Position numbers and translations under genes: made by a program | Notes under the pieces: model-generated | What the model was told of the DNA's origin: nothing | What the model saw: the letters and a program-made list of their open reading frames with translations, nothing else | The model's database searches: none | In this document: piece after piece, positions 63,696 through 64,000 of the stretch | Numbering within the stretch: the stretch's first letter is position 1 | How the letters are laid out: each line of letters starts with the position of its first letter | Assembly (NCBI RefSeq): GCF_019704555.1 | Contig: NZ_AP024745.1 | Span: 1,794,001 to 1,858,000 of the forward strand | DNA length: 64,000 bases | Reading direction: 5' to 3' | Source: Actinoplanes sp. L3-i22 | GTDB taxonomy: Bacteria; Actinomycetota; Actinomycetes; Mycobacteriales; Micromonosporaceae

Positions 63696-64000
63696 ATGAT
63701 TTCTCGTGTCCTGCTCGCCTCGGCGGGTGCCATGGCAACCGTACTGGCCGGCGCCACCGCGGCGGTCGCCGGCGACCGGGCCACCCCACCGCCGGGCACC
63801 GCCGACGCCTTCGCCGCGGCGACCGCGGTGGTCGCGACGATGCGGGTGTGCGTGGTGCGGAAGACCGGCGCCATGCGCTGGGTCTCCGCCGACACGACGA
63901 GCTGCCGGAGTGGCGAGACCATGCGGTCCTGGAACCAGATCGGCCTGCGCGGTGTCCCGGGCCTCCCCGGCGCCCCTGGCGCGCCCGGCGAGCCTGGCCC
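63696..64000 (+). CDS. Secreted collagen-like protein (3' partial)
   Basis: ATG 63696 begins a signal peptide (MISRVLLASAGAMATVLAGA, then ATAAVAG). A short domain with two Cys (MRVCVVRKTG; TSCRSGE) resembles the N-terminal part of actinobacterial collagen-triple-helix proteins. The frame then enters Gly-X-Y repeats (GLRGVPGLPGAPGAPGEPGP) and runs off the window. Probably a surface or secreted fibrous protein. It lies downstream of the mraY terminator, where murD would be expected. Confidence 0.75.
   Translation, partial: MISRVLLASAGAMATVLAGATAAVAGDRATPPPGTADAFAAATAVVATMRVCVVRKTGAMRWVSADTTSCRSGETMRSWNQIGLRGVPGLPGAPGAPGEPG

Overview
The window is a chromosomal segment of a very high-GC actinobacterium, most likely Micromonosporaceae and Actinoplanes-like. 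That family call is inference. The supporting signs are extreme GC bias with long antisense shadow frames, GTG and ATGA-coupled starts, several leaderless promoters, ANTAR signalling proteins, SAV_6107/ImuA'/ImuB/DnaE2, MurT/GatD and a meso-DAP-type MurE.

Layout: (1) 1-3312, three translationally coupled genes forming an ABC-three-component (ABC-3C) conflict system: nuclease-type effector (5' end outside the window), middle component and DUF3732-type SMC-like ATPase. (2) 3352-6240, three GAF-ANTAR signalling proteins, two with extra STAS or HATPase domains. (3) 6512-12056, small transport and redox units with their regulators: HTH protein + MFS; FAD monooxygenase/TetR; TetR/SnoaL-like, with visible operators. 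(4) 12568-15999, sdhCAB, with a divergent LysR gene at 16077. (5) 17049-19666, a methyltransferase and an anchored VWA protein. (6) 19801-25652, a six-gene minus-strand carotenoid-tailoring operon (SDR, CrtA-like, GNAT, CruF, GT2, CrtI/CrtD-like), then an APC permease and the deletion scar of an MFS/ArsR pair. (7) 28543-37254, a LexA-boxed mutasome region (HEPN SAV_6107, imuA', imuB, dnaE2). (8) 37373-40346, SSI-type protease inhibitor, methyltransferase, phosphodiesterase, DUF3040. (9) 40959-45759, a MoxR-DUF58-transglutaminase operon. (10) 46031-48974, leuS behind a leader-peptide attenuator. (11) 49327-53621, TVP38, gatD, murT, and an NlpC/P60 hydrolase behind a c-di-AMP riboswitch. (12) 54343-63541, the first part of the dcw cell-wall/division cluster (mraZ, rsmH, ftsL-like, ftsI, murE, murF, mraY). 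It starts at a promoter overlaid by four 10-bp-spaced MraZ boxes, and mraY is followed by a terminator and a collagen-like gene that runs off the window.

The second half is largely envelope biology: MurT/GatD amidate lipid II, NlpC/P60 cuts peptidoglycan, and the dcw genes make and cross-link it. Tandem minisatellites of 15-60 bp recur both between genes and in frame inside proteins (a TetR N-terminus, imuA', imuB, dnaE2, ftsL-like). The most striking items are the ABC-3C system, the leuS attenuator, the MraZ-box promoter, the SOS-controlled mutasome and the fused MFS/ArsR pseudogenes.
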